A stretch of DNA of 64,000 nucleotides from Bacteroidota bacterium (GTDB lineage Bacteria; Bacteroidota; Bacteroidia; B-17B0; Aurantibacillaceae): the NCBI GenBank assembly GCA_025363015.1, contig JANYEQ010000054.1, positions 1 to 64,000 on the forward strand, in the 5' to 3' direction. The notes beneath the pieces are model-generated. The model did not search any database. It was not told the DNA's origin and saw only the letters and a list, made by a program, of their open reading frames with translations. Position 1 is the stretch's first letter. Every line of letters begins with the position of its first letter. Made by a program: the position numbers and the translations under genes. Positions 40,623-51,150 of the stretch are shown one piece after another.

Positions 40623-41535
40623 AAAAATTACATTAATTGTAAGTTTAATTTTTTGTTTTATAATTTGTAAAGCACAAAACGATAGTACCTTTAAGCCTAT
40701 GTATTTAAAGGATGTTAACTATGTCGTTACCACAAAAATAGATATTAAGTACATTGGTTTTATAGAAGAAGAAACTGAATACAGTATTACCCTTACCAAC
40801 CGAAATACGAATGTAAAAACACAAATTTTTAAATCAGAAATAAAAACTATAAAATCTTTATCAACTATAAAACGAGGTTCAAAGGGTGTTGAGTTTTATG
40901 AACCAAACGACCATTGTGATTATTATATGCTAGCGTCTAGTAGTTTTTTGTATGAACCACAAACCGTTACTACCACATACCATTGGGGCGCTATAGAAAA
41001 CTTTAACATTCCCATAAATGAAAATGTGGCTATAACAGCCAATGCGCTATTTATTTGTCCTTATAGTTTGGGTATAAAATGTGCCTTTAAGGTATCTGAA
41101 AACGGTTACTTAGGAGGTAATATATTTGGTATGGGTAATATTCTTGGGCAAAAGCCTAGCGACTACTTTTTGGGTTATGGTGCAAAAATAAATTTCACAC
41201 AAGGCACTACAAATAATAATTTTACTTTAGCTGGAGGTATTTTAGGTTTAAATGGTACTTTTTTTACAAATACAACACAAGATTATTTAAATTTATATTA
41301 TGCTAATTTCGACTATTGCAGCCGTATTTCAAGCATGCTAACTATTAACGGTGAGGTTTGGTATTTCCCCGAATCACAAACGGCTTTTGGCGGCTTAGGT
41401 TTAAAATTAGTAAACGATAAAGAAAGTAGTTGGACATTTGGGTGTTACACCATTTTAAATAATTTTAATAATAGTTTTAAACTAAATCTTAAAACTATAC
41501 TAATACCATACATTGGCTATAGCCAAAGCTTTTAA
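40615..41535 (+). CDS. Hypothetical exported protein
   Basis: Signal peptide; overlaps prmC by 8 nt. Confidence 0.7.
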   Translation: MYKKITLIVSLIFCFIICKAQNDSTFKPMYLKDVNYVVTTKIDIKYIGFIEEETEYSITLTNRNTNVKTQIFKSEIKTIKSLSTIKRGSKGVEFYEPNDHCDYYMLASSSFLYEPQTVTTTYHWGAIENFNIPINENVAITANALFICPYSLGIKCAFKVSENGYLGGNIFGMGNILGQKPSDYFLGYGAKINFTQGTTNNNFTLAGGILGLNGTFFTNTTQDYLNLYYANFDYCSRISSMLTINGEVWYFPESQTAFGGLGLKLVNDKESSWTFGCYTILNNFNNSFKLNLKTILIPYIGYSQSF

Positions 41536-41630
41536 ATACCTTTTATTTTTTATTATTTTAACACTATAATCTTTAAAAAAACTGGTTTATTGTTACTTTT
41601 GTTTAATAATAACTATTACGTTTAATAAGT

Positions 41631-42899
41631 GTGAAAAAATATATAATTATACTTTTTTTTGTATGTAGTATTTACGAAAGTAAATCACAAGATACTATCA
41701 GCTCCACTACTGTTGAGCAAAAAAGCTATCAATTGTACCAAGATAAAAATTGGAATGAATTAATTAACTATGGCAAAAAAGCTATTAAAAACGGTTACAC
41801 TTATTTTTATATGCAAATGCGGGTTGGCATAGCTTATTATGAGAAAAAAAATTATAGTCTTGCCGAAGGATATTTTAGAAAAGCCTTAACATATAATTCA
41901 TCAGATGATTTAGCCTTAGAATATTTATATTATTGCTACCTCTTTAATGGAAGAAATGAAGAAGCAAGACTATTAAGTAAACAATTTAGTAAAACGCTTT
42001 CAGAAAAAATAGGCACAGATAAACAATCATCTCTTAACTTTTTTATGTTTGAAGCGGGCACTAAAAGAAGTGATAGCGCTACCTATTACAATAATGCAAC
42101 AAAAGATGGCACTAATTATTTTAATAGCCCTATTTATTTTCAATTAGGCCTTCATCACTCCATTAAAAATTCATTTTCATTATTTCATTCCTTCACCTAT
42201 TTTAATCAACAAACTTTTCTTGTAACCATAAGTCAGCCTCAGTATTATTTAAAAGCTGCTATTCCCATAAAAAATAATTGGTTAATTTCTCCATCCTTTC
42301 ATTGGGTGCATATTAAAAGTACTAAAGATGTGATGCTTCAAGGGCCAACTAATAACAATAATATGGGAAACTCCCCCCCTCGCCCACCATTTAATAATAC
42401 AACTAGTACACTTTCAAATTATTTTGTGGGCTCTTTTATGGTTCAAAAAACTATTAAGAAGATTGCTTTAGGAGTAGGTACCATCTTCTCAAATATGAAT
42501 AGTGTTACGCAATACATTCATAATGGTTTTGCCTCATATTCTGTTTTTGGAAATAGTAAATTAGTTTTTGGTGTCTCAGCATACGTACACACAATTGATA
42601 ATTATTCTACTAATAACTTATCCTTAGCGCCATTTTTATATATTCAACCTACAAAACGTATTTCTTTAAAAGTAACCTACTTAGTTAATAACAAAAATAA
42701 TATTATTGAAGATAATGGCTATTTAGTAAATAACTCTTCGGACTTAACTAAATATAGATATGGTGCCTTAGCTAATTTTTTAGTGAGCAAACACCTAACA
42801 CTATACGTATTGTATCAGTTGGAATTTAAACGAGAAAACGTACAATTGTTTAATTACCGTTATAATGTATTTGTAGGAGGTATAAAAATTACGCCTTAA
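41631..42899 (+). CDS. Exported TPR + outer-membrane beta-barrel-like protein; GTG start
   Basis: Signal peptide, N-term TPR-like (YFYMQMRVGIAYYEKKNYSLAEGYFRKAL), C-term alternating beta pattern. Confidence 0.65.
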   Translation: MKKYIIILFFVCSIYESKSQDTISSTTVEQKSYQLYQDKNWNELINYGKKAIKNGYTYFYMQMRVGIAYYEKKNYSLAEGYFRKALTYNSSDDLALEYLYYCYLFNGRNEEARLLSKQFSKTLSEKIGTDKQSSLNFFMFEAGTKRSDSATYYNNATKDGTNYFNSPIYFQLGLHHSIKNSFSLFHSFTYFNQQTFLVTISQPQYYLKAAIPIKNNWLISPSFHWVHIKSTKDVMLQGPTNNNNMGNSPPRPPFNNTTSTLSNYFVGSFMVQKTIKKIALGVGTIFSNMNSVTQYIHNGFASYSVFGNSKLVFGVSAYVHTIDNYSTNNLSLAPFLYIQPTKRISLKVTYLVNNKNNIIEDNGYLVNNSSDLTKYRYGALANFLVSKHLTLYVLYQLEFKRENVQLFNYRYNVFVGGIKITP

Positions 42900-42928
42900 C
42901 TAATTTATTTTAAGAGCCCGTTTAAATT

Positions 42929-43282
42929 TTAGTTTAGTTTAAAATAATCGGGTGCATCTAATGGTAAAACAATATACATTCTGTGCCATTCATTACCTTC
43001 TATTAATTCCCAGGTATGGCCTTCGCCAGCAAGGTCTTTTGCAATAAGAATAATGCCCGGTTCGATAATAAATGAGGAGCCATCACTAACAGTGAATCTA
43101 AGCTTACCTTTAAGCGTAACAACAAATTGATAACGAGGCGCTGGATGTGCATGACGTTGATATTCTTCAATACTAGTTTGTACAAAAAAATGGCTAACAT
43201 TTATATGCGTTAGTTCAGGTATAGTTCCTTCTTCAAACGCAGATAAATTATTAATGGTGTTTACTAATTTAAAGACTTTCAT
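42929..43282 (-). CDS. Cupin-domain protein
   Basis: HAHPAPRYQFVVTLKGKLRFTVSDGSSFIIEPGIILIAKDLAGEGH. Confidence 0.85.
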   Translation of the reverse strand: MKVFKLVNTINNLSAFEEGTIPELTHINVSHFFVQTSIEEYQRHAHPAPRYQFVVTLKGKLRFTVSDGSSFIIEPGIILIAKDLAGEGHTWELIEGNEWHRMYIVLPLDAPDYFKLN

Positions 43283-43291
43283 TGTGGTTAT

Positions 43292-44092
43292 TTATTGGTA
43301 AAGAAAAAATTTTAAATCTACTTTTTCTTTAAACTCGGATTTAAAAAATACTAGACCAAAATAAAACGTATCAATGGTTAGTGTAACCTGTTTATTTTTT
43401 TTAATTTCTTCCCAAGCATCGGTCATTTGCGGACTCCAATAAATATCGTCGAACACAAAAACGCTATGATTAGTTTTATATTTTAAAGCTAAATTAAAAT
43501 AATTTATAGTTGCTTGGTAAGTATGATTACCATCAATATAAAAAAAATCAACTGCAGGATGCTCTTCAAAAAAACGAGGAAGTGCCTCATCAAATTTGGC
43601 ATTTATAAAATTAATATTGTTACAGGTATTTTGTACTGCTAATTTTTTTGCAAAATCGTAAAGTTGTTCACTTCCTTCAAATGTATGCACCATGCCATTT
43701 TTATTAGCCAGGGCTAAATACAGGGTGTTTAAACCAATACTAGTACCTAGCTCAACACTTACTTTGCAATTTAAATAATTAATTAACTTATAAAATAATT
43801 GCGATTGTAATGCCGTGCTAACACCATGTTTTGCTATTTTATTTACACGTCGGATATTTGTTTTAAAAGTTTTAGAACCAGCTCCAAAATCTTGTATTTG
43901 TAATTTTGTTTTATTTTTTAATAAATTAATTCGTGTTGTATTTAATGCTTCAAAATCATAAAATGCATGTGTGTTATAAAATACTTCTTCGCACAATTGA
44001 AATGCAAATGGCGAATGCACAGCATGCCCTCTACGTTTTGCGGTAACAAAATGTTTTAGGTATGATACTATTTGATGGAAATTAATTATCAA
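43292..44092 (-). CDS. Class I SAM-dependent (O-)methyltransferase
   Basis: SVELGTSIGLNTLYLALA, HTFEGSEQLYDFAKK, VDFFYIDGNHTYQATI. Confidence 0.85.
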   Translation of the reverse strand: MIINFHQIVSYLKHFVTAKRRGHAVHSPFAFQLCEEVFYNTHAFYDFEALNTTRINLLKNKTKLQIQDFGAGSKTFKTNIRRVNKIAKHGVSTALQSQLFYKLINYLNCKVSVELGTSIGLNTLYLALANKNGMVHTFEGSEQLYDFAKKLAVQNTCNNINFINAKFDEALPRFFEEHPAVDFFYIDGNHTYQATINYFNLALKYKTNHSVFVFDDIYWSPQMTDAWEEIKKNKQVTLTIDTFYFGLVFFKSEFKEKVDLKFFLYQ

Positions 44093-45533
44093 TGCAAACG
44101 CTATATAAGTTTTTTTGAATATCTGTAGTTTTATAATTTGGTAAATTTTGTTTACTCATAAAATATAAATTTAAGGTAACTATTTTTTTGTTAGGATGTT
44201 TTTTATTCCATTGTTTTAAAATATATTTTCCATAAAGTGGGTGTAAAAATGTGTAATTAGCACTTTGCATATTTTCGGCCAACTTGCGCCAACGATCGTT
44301 TTTATACATATTTACAATGTGCTTGGGCTTTGTAAAATCTACATAATCTTGGTTTTTACATACATCCCATTGCCTCCCAGCAGAATCAATTCCATAATAT
44401 ACAAACCAACCATCTTTTTTTAATACGTTAGGAGAAAACATACCCCAATATTGATTTAAGCGCAATATATTGATGGGGTAATACAACTCGCTTCGTAACT
44501 CATAATTAAACCATTTTACCGAACTTAAATTTAAAATTAAACAAAGTACAATAACTATAGCAGCAACATAATTTAATACTATTTGTTTTGTTTTACCAAA
44601 CTTTAAAAATGGTTGTCTGCAAAAAATAGTATATTTTATTTTAAAAAAACTTAATTTAGTTTGCCATTTATTTATTATAAAACATGGCAATAAGCCAATT
44701 GCCAAAGCAATACTTATGGCATTAAACAAACCAACATATAATGTTAAGCCAATACCAACGTGCAATAGTGTAATTAAAATAACTGCTATTAAACGTAAAT
44801 ACCCTTTTTTTGTGGGTATTAAAATTAAAAATGGAATGGATAACTCTGTATAAAAAACAAACCAAGTGAGTACTTGCATTAATGCCGGGTATTTATACAA
44901 CCAATCGCCAAAGGGGGATAAACGCATTTGCTCTAAACTTAAAGCATAATAAATAGCGCTGCCTTCGGCATGCCACTCAGTACTCGTTTTTAAATGAACA
45001 GTAAAAAAATATACCGAAGCAATTAATAATAAGTAACCCAAATTAGCAACTGTAAATTGTTTTTTAAAGGTATAGGTTTTTTTACAATCAATAGAATAGC
45101 AATTAGCCCAAGGTAAAAATAAGCCCCAAAATAAAAGCAAGCGCAATAAATCATCGCCACTTTGCAATATAAATAAATTACGATTATGTAACGAAATTAA
45201 CAACAACCAAACGATAAGCGTACTTAATTTAGTTTTATAACCTACTATTAAAAAAATGGCAAATATAAAATGAATAGCAAATAAAAATACTATCCACCAA
45301 TAATTACCACTTAAAGCATGTAAACTCCAGTAACCTGTGTTGTAACCAAAATTTTTAATTACCTCTGTACTCCACATACCCTCGTTGGTATAATGAGCGG
45401 TTAAATCGCTCGCTCTAATTATTAAATCGGTAATTACAATTAAGCCAATGGCAATACGCATTAAAGCTAATGCCCTAACATCTAAGACATAATTTTTTTT
45501 AAAATAAACTAGTATTTTTTTGAGCCTGTACAA
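44082..45533 (-). CDS. HTTM-domain membrane protein (vitamin K-dependent gamma-carboxylase-like N-terminal region)
   Basis: RALALMRIAIGLIVITDLIIR...GDDLLRLLLFWGLFLPWANCYS, multi-TM; 11-nt overlap with downstream methyltransferase. Confidence 0.8.
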   Translation of the reverse strand: MYRLKKILVYFKKNYVLDVRALALMRIAIGLIVITDLIIRASDLTAHYTNEGMWSTEVIKNFGYNTGYWSLHALSGNYWWIVFLFAIHFIFAIFLIVGYKTKLSTLIVWLLLISLHNRNLFILQSGDDLLRLLLFWGLFLPWANCYSIDCKKTYTFKKQFTVANLGYLLLIASVYFFTVHLKTSTEWHAEGSAIYYALSLEQMRLSPFGDWLYKYPALMQVLTWFVFYTELSIPFLILIPTKKGYLRLIAVILITLLHVGIGLTLYVGLFNAISIALAIGLLPCFIINKWQTKLSFFKIKYTIFCRQPFLKFGKTKQIVLNYVAAIVIVLCLILNLSSVKWFNYELRSELYYPINILRLNQYWGMFSPNVLKKDGWFVYYGIDSAGRQWDVCKNQDYVDFTKPKHIVNMYKNDRWRKLAENMQSANYTFLHPLYGKYILKQWNKKHPNKKIVTLNLYFMSKQNLPNYKTTDIQKNLYSVCIDN

Positions 45534-45545
45534 AATGAGAATAAT

Positions 45546-46115
45546 TTACTTACTCATTTCTTTAATATCGCCTTGGGTGAGCAATATATCAATTGTAATA
45601 TTTTTAAACTCGCCACCTTCAATTATAATTGGTGCTAAGCTAGAATTAGAAGCCGAATTTAATTTACCCGAAAACTTACCACTAATTTTTGCCTTTGTAT
45701 CACTAATTTTTTCCCACGCTGTAATTTCTAAAACAAATTCAGTTTTACTGAATGTTTTGGTATCGTGGCCATAAAAATCTTCTTCTTTAGCATTTAATAA
45801 GGTAGCATAGTTTGCTTCAATTTGTTTTGAGTTATAAGCCCCTACTCCCTCATTTACATTAATAATTTGTATTAACAAATTACGTTCATCTGTACTTGAA
45901 ATAAAATTAAACTGAAAAAAAGGTTTTTCAATAAAGCCTTTTATACCTTTTGATAAATAATTAATGGCTTTAGCCGCTGGCTCGCAACTAAAATTTACAC
46001 CATTAATTTTTGCAATGACTGCTACATTTTTTTTTATAGTGGGTATTTGTGCATTGGTTGTTTTGAGACCAAAAATAAAAAATATAAAAACAAAAGGTAA
46101 AATTAATTTTTGCAT
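45546..46115 (-). CDS. Exported hypothetical protein
   Basis: Signal peptide (MQKLILPFVFIFFIFGLKTTNAQ). Confidence 0.7.
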   Translation of the reverse strand: MQKLILPFVFIFFIFGLKTTNAQIPTIKKNVAVIAKINGVNFSCEPAAKAINYLSKGIKGFIEKPFFQFNFISSTDERNLLIQIINVNEGVGAYNSKQIEANYATLLNAKEEDFYGHDTKTFSKTEFVLEITAWEKISDTKAKISGKFSGKLNSASNSSLAPIIIEGGEFKNITIDILLTQGDIKEMSK

Positions 46116-46183
46116 AAAGTTTAATTTAAAATAGTTTATATAACTTAATTTAAAAATACATATTTTTTGTGATTAAGCTAGCA

Positions 46184-48208
46184 TTAGCTCATTTCAATTA
46201 ACTTCTTCTCTAAGGCATACATTTCATCACGTAACTTAGCGGCTTCCATAAAATTCATTTCTTTGGCAGCACGCATCATTGCCGATTTTACTTTACCTAT
46301 TTGCTTTTTTAAATCTTCGGTACTTTTATATTCCACTTCAGATTCGGCAGCCATACTTACTAATAAAGGATCTTCGTACACTTTTACTAATTTACCACCA
46401 ATGGTAACCGTTGTGCCACTCATAGGTTGTGCGTTTGCTTTTTTACCCGCTTGCACTGGTGTAATATTAAATTTATAATTATGTTCTATTTGTTTTTTAC
46501 GGCGGCGTTCGGTTTCATCAATAGTATGTTTCATGCTATCTGTCATTTTATCGGCATACATAATTACACGTCCGTTTACATTACGCGCAGCCCTGCCCAC
46601 CGTTTGTACTAAGCTAGTTATGTTACGTAAAAAACCTTCTTTATCGGCATCTAAAATTGCAACTAAACTTACTTCGGGTAAATCTAATCCTTCCCGCAAT
46701 AAATTAATACCAATTAACACATCAAACATACCAATGCGTAACTGACGTAAAATTTCAACGCGCTCTAAAGTATCCACTTCACTGTGAATGTAACGGCAAC
46801 GTACATTTAATTTTATAAGATATTTAGTTAACTCCTCTGCCATACGTTTGGTAAGAGTTGTTACTAAAATGCGTTCGTCTTTTGCCGCCACTTTATGTAT
46901 TTCATCTAACAAATCATCTATTTGATTGTTGCAAGGGCGTACTTCAATAATAGGATCTAAAATACCTGTTGGGCGAATGAGTTGTTCTACCACAATACCT
47001 TCTGCTTCTTGTAATTCAAACTGAGCTGGGGTAGCACTTATATATATTACTTGGTTTAGCATTGAATAAAATTCTTCAAATTTAAGCGGACGATTATCTA
47101 GTGCTGATGGTAAACGAAAACCATACTCCACCAAATTTTGTTTACGGCTTAAATCGCCTCCAAACATAGCACGCACTTGCGGTAATGTCACGTGGCTCTC
47201 ATCAATCATCATTAAAAAATCGTCGGCAAAATAATCTAACAAACAAAAAGGGCGTGTGCCAGCATTTCTGCCATCAAAGTAGCGCGAATAATTTTCAATG
47301 CCGCTACAATATCCTAACTCTCGCATCATTTCTAAATCGTAATTTACTCGCTCTTCTATGCGTTTTGCCTCTAATACCTTATCTTGTTGTTTAAAAAATT
47401 CAACTTGCTTTTTCATATCCTCTTCAATAAAAAACATAGCTTTTTGCATAGTATCTGGGGCAGTTACAAATATATTAGCAGGATAAATGGTAAAGGCTTC
47501 AAATTTATTTAAAACATAATTATTAGCGCTATCAAAGGTTTCAATACTTTCAATTTCATCGCCAAAAAAACTAATACGTACACAATAATCGGTATAGGAT
47601 AAATGAATATCCACCGTATCGCCTTTTACTCTGAACGTACCACGTGTAAAATCGCCCGTAGTACGAGAGTATAAAGATTGTACAAACTGATGCAATAATT
47701 TGTTACGCGAAATTAATTGTCCAACCTGTATATTGATAATATTTGCTTTAAAATCGCTAGGGTTACCCATACCATAAATACAACTTACAGAACTTACTAC
47801 AATTACATCTCGGCGCCCTGATAATAAGGAAGATGTAGTGCTTAAACGTAGTTTTTCAATTTCATCGTTAATGGCCAAATCTTTTTCAATATAGGTGCCA
47901 GTAGTTGGCAAATAGGCTTCGGGCTGATAATAATCGTAATAACTTACAAAATACTCTACTGCATTTTCTGGAAAAAACTGTTTAAACTCTTGGTATAACT
48001 GAGCTGCCAAGGTTTTATTATGACTTAATATTAACGTAGGTTTATTTATTTGTTGAATAACATTTGCCGCCGTAAATGTTTTACCCGAGCCTGTAACTCC
48101 TAATAATACTTGATGTTTGGTATTTGCTTTTATACCCGCAACCAGTTGTTTAATGGCTTCGGGTTGGTCGCCAGTGGGTGTAAATTCTGATATGAGATTG
48201 AAAGACAT
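46184..48208 (-). CDS. uvrB: UvrABC system protein B
   Basis: LLGVTGSGKTFTAANVI, YYDYYQPEAYLPTTGTYIEKD, DFLMMIDESHVTLPQV, C-term UVR motif AAKLRDEMYALE. Confidence 0.98.
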   Translation of the reverse strand: MSFNLISEFTPTGDQPEAIKQLVAGIKANTKHQVLLGVTGSGKTFTAANVIQQINKPTLILSHNKTLAAQLYQEFKQFFPENAVEYFVSYYDYYQPEAYLPTTGTYIEKDLAINDEIEKLRLSTTSSLLSGRRDVIVVSSVSCIYGMGNPSDFKANIINIQVGQLISRNKLLHQFVQSLYSRTTGDFTRGTFRVKGDTVDIHLSYTDYCVRISFFGDEIESIETFDSANNYVLNKFEAFTIYPANIFVTAPDTMQKAMFFIEEDMKKQVEFFKQQDKVLEAKRIEERVNYDLEMMRELGYCSGIENYSRYFDGRNAGTRPFCLLDYFADDFLMMIDESHVTLPQVRAMFGGDLSRKQNLVEYGFRLPSALDNRPLKFEEFYSMLNQVIYISATPAQFELQEAEGIVVEQLIRPTGILDPIIEVRPCNNQIDDLLDEIHKVAAKDERILVTTLTKRMAEELTKYLIKLNVRCRYIHSEVDTLERVEILRQLRIGMFDVLIGINLLREGLDLPEVSLVAILDADKEGFLRNITSLVQTVGRAARNVNGRVIMYADKMTDSMKHTIDETERRRKKQIEHNYKFNITPVQAGKKANAQPMSGTTVTIGGKLVKVYEDPLLVSMAAESEVEYKSTEDLKKQIGKVKSAMMRAAKEMNFMEAAKLRDEMYALEKKLIEMS

Positions 48209-48310
48209 TAATTTTTTTATAAAGTTACAGCTTTTAGTAATTTAATCCACACAAATCATTCGTTAATTACACATTAAAAACGTAACTTCGCCACTTAAAT
48301 TTTACAAAAA

Positions 48311-50233
48311 ATGATTTCGGTAAACGGTGTTACAGTGAGTTTTGGTGGCTACAATTTGTTTGATAACATATCTTTTTTAATTAACCCAAAAGATAGAATT
48401 GGCTTAGCGGGCAAAAATGGCGCGGGTAAAAGTACACTGTTAAAAATATTGGCTGGCGAACAAAACGCTAGCAAAGGCGAAATAGCCATGCCTAAATCAT
48501 GCACCTTAGGTTATTTACCGCAGGATATGATTCACCAACACGGACGAACGGTGTTTGAAGAAACAGAAAGTGCTTACCAAGAAATCAAACAATTAGAGGT
48601 ACGTATTGAAGAAATTAATAATCAAATAGAAACTCGCACCGATTACGAAAGCGATAACTATATGAAATTAATTGAAGAGCAAACCGATGTATATACACGC
48701 TTGGATATGCTTGGCGCTGGCAATAGAAACGAAGACATTGAAAAAATATTAAAAGGCTTAGGTTTTAGCCGAAAAGATTTTGACCGCCAAACAGCCGAAT
48801 TTAGTGGTGGCTGGCGAATGCGTATTGAATTAGCAAAAATATTACTACAAAAACCCGATATTTTATTGTTAGATGAGCCTACCAATCACTTAGATATTGA
48901 AGCTATTATGTGGCTGGAAGAATTTATGGAAACCTTTCCTGGTGCGGTGATGCTTATTAGCCACGATAAAACATTTTTAGATGCCGTTACCAATCGCACA
49001 ATTGAAATATCTAACCAAAAAATTTACGATTATAAAACTAATTATTCTCGCTATTTGGTTTTAAGACAAGAGCGAAAAGAACAACAGGAAAACGCCGCTA
49101 AAAATCAACAAAAAGTAATTGACCAAACAGAATATTTAATTGATAAGTTTAGAGCAAAAGCCAGCAAATCGGCAATGGCACAATCGCTTATAAAAAAATT
49201 AGATAAAATGGAGCGCGTAGAAGTGGACGATGCCGATAATGTCAGCATGAATTTTAGATTTCCGGCGCCAGCGCACAGTGGTAAAATTGTAATAACCGTT
49301 GAAGATGCGGGTAAAGTATATGGTGAAAAACGTATTTTTGAAGATGCCACATTTATTATTACTAAAGGCGAAAAAATAGGATTGGTAGGGCGTAACGGCG
49401 AAGGAAAAAGTACCATGATGAAAATGATTGCCAAAAAAGTAGAGCACGAAGGATTAATACAATTAGGGCATAGTGTATTAATGGGTTATTTTGAACAAGA
49501 CCAAGAAGAAAAATTAGACCCTAAAAAAACAGTATTTGAAACCATTGATGAAGCTGCTGTGGGTGAAGTACGTAAACAAGTACGTGGTTTATTAGGTTCG
49601 TTTTTATTTAGAGGCGATGATATTGATAAAAAAGTACAGGTATTAAGTGGAGGAGAACGCGGACGATTAGCCCTTTGCAAACTGTTATTAGAACCCTATA
49701 ATTTATTATTAATGGATGAGCCTACCAATCACTTGGATATACGCTCAAAAGATATTTTAAAAAAGGCCTTAATAGATTATGAAGGAACTGTAGTAATGGT
49801 AAGCCACGACAGGGATTTTATGAAAGGCATTTGTAACCGCTTGTTTGAATTTAGAGATGGCCACGTAAAAGAATATCTGTGCGACATTGAAGAATTTATG
49901 CAAATACGTAAGGTAGAGCGGTTAAACGAATTAGATTTAGATAAAACTGGCAGTAAAGCCGAAGTAAAAGAAATTAGTAAAATTTCAATACCAAAGCCAG
50001 AATTAATTGCCAACGATGCCGAAAAAAAACAACTTCAAAATAAATTAAAAAAAATTGAAGAAACGATTGAAAAATTAGAGTTAGAATTAAAAACTTGCGA
50101 CAGTAAATTAGCAAATCCAACGGAGTACGAAAAATTAGTAAACGATACAACTTTTTTTGATAATTATAATAAATTAAAAGTGCGCTTAGATGCCGAAATG
50201 AAAAATTGGGAAGATGTTTCGGGTAAGTTGTAA
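48311..50233 (+). CDS. ABC-F family ATP-binding protein
   Basis: Two ABC modules (GKNGAGKST/GRNGEGKST; FSGGWRMRIELAK/LSGGERGRLALCK), linker, C-term coiled coil. Confidence 0.95.
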   Translation: MISVNGVTVSFGGYNLFDNISFLINPKDRIGLAGKNGAGKSTLLKILAGEQNASKGEIAMPKSCTLGYLPQDMIHQHGRTVFEETESAYQEIKQLEVRIEEINNQIETRTDYESDNYMKLIEEQTDVYTRLDMLGAGNRNEDIEKILKGLGFSRKDFDRQTAEFSGGWRMRIELAKILLQKPDILLLDEPTNHLDIEAIMWLEEFMETFPGAVMLISHDKTFLDAVTNRTIEISNQKIYDYKTNYSRYLVLRQERKEQQENAAKNQQKVIDQTEYLIDKFRAKASKSAMAQSLIKKLDKMERVEVDDADNVSMNFRFPAPAHSGKIVITVEDAGKVYGEKRIFEDATFIITKGEKIGLVGRNGEGKSTMMKMIAKKVEHEGLIQLGHSVLMGYFEQDQEEKLDPKKTVFETIDEAAVGEVRKQVRGLLGSFLFRGDDIDKKVQVLSGGERGRLALCKLLLEPYNLLLMDEPTNHLDIRSKDILKKALIDYEGTVVMVSHDRDFMKGICNRLFEFRDGHVKEYLCDIEEFMQIRKVERLNELDLDKTGSKAEVKEISKISIPKPELIANDAEKKQLQNKLKKIEETIEKLELELKTCDSKLANPTEYEKLVNDTTFFDNYNKLKVRLDAEMKNWEDVSGKL

Positions 50234-50341
50234 AAGGTTAATTGCCCAAATAATTAACGAATATAGTATTTTAAGTAATTTTTGTAAAACTATGTTAAAT
50301 ACTGCTTAAAATAATTGTTATTAAAAATAAATTTGCAATAA

Positions 50342-50379
50342 ACTATAATTAATAGTAATTTTAAACTATAAATTATAGT
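50342..50379 (+). promoter_or_regulatory. Two 15-bp palindromic putative operators in front of the XRE/S24 regulator
   Basis: ACTATAATTAATAGT (50342-50356) and ACTATAAATTATAGT (50365-50379), 13/15 identical, centres 23 bp apart, ending next to ATG at 50381; TAAATTTG -7-like box at 50328-50335. Confidence 0.7.
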
Positions 50380-50380
50380 A

Positions 50381-51142
50381 ATGAGCAAAATATCATCAAA
50401 TATTAGATTTTTACGTCAGCTAAAAGGCTTGTCGCAAGAACAGTTAGCCGACGATTTAAAAGTAACCCGTTCGCGTATTGGCGGATACGAAGAGGCTCGT
50501 AACGAACCTCCTATTGATTTATTAATTAGGCTATCAGAATATTTTCATATAGCTGTTGATGCTTTAATACGTGGCGATTTAACCAAAACAAATTTAGACG
50601 GCTTAATGAAAGTGGGTAAAAACCGTATTCTGTTTCCAATACTTTTAGATCAAGATGGAAACGATATGGTAGAACTTATACCCCTTAAAGCGCACGCTGG
50701 TTATTTACGTGGCTACTCTGACCCTGAATATATTGAGCGTTTACCAAAAATGAAACTACCCTTTTTACCTACTGGTAAGCACAGGGCTTTTCCAATAAAA
50801 GGCGATAGTATGCCACCCATAAAAGAAGGTAGCTTTATTATAGGTAAATATTTAGAGCGTTTTGAAGATATGAAACTGGGTAAAACCTACGTGGTAGTTA
50901 CTAAAGAAGATGGTTTATCTTACAAACGCATTATGAATGCTACTAAAAGAGAATTAGAATTACATAGCGATAATAAATTATACAAACCCTATAAAGTTAA
51001 AACCGAAGATGTGTTAGAACTTTGGGAATACACTTGTTGTATTAATATGAACCAATACAACGATGAAGAACTGAACTTAGGAAGTATAATGAATATGCTC
51101 CGCAGTTTAAAAGTAGAAATTGAACAGATTAAAAAGAAATAA
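50381..51142 (+). CDS. XRE-type HTH transcriptional regulator with LexA-like S24 peptidase domain
   Basis: N-term HTH (LKGLSQEQLADDLKVTRSRIGGYEEARNEPP); C-term AHAG...KGDSMPP...LSYKRI LexA/CI-like signature. Confidence 0.92.
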   Translation: MSKISSNIRFLRQLKGLSQEQLADDLKVTRSRIGGYEEARNEPPIDLLIRLSEYFHIAVDALIRGDLTKTNLDGLMKVGKNRILFPILLDQDGNDMVELIPLKAHAGYLRGYSDPEYIERLPKMKLPFLPTGKHRAFPIKGDSMPPIKEGSFIIGKYLERFEDMKLGKTYVVVTKEDGLSYKRIMNATKRELELHSDNKLYKPYKVKTEDVLELWEYTCCINMNQYNDEELNLGSIMNMLRSLKVEIEQIKKK

Positions 51143-51150
51143 TAAACGCT

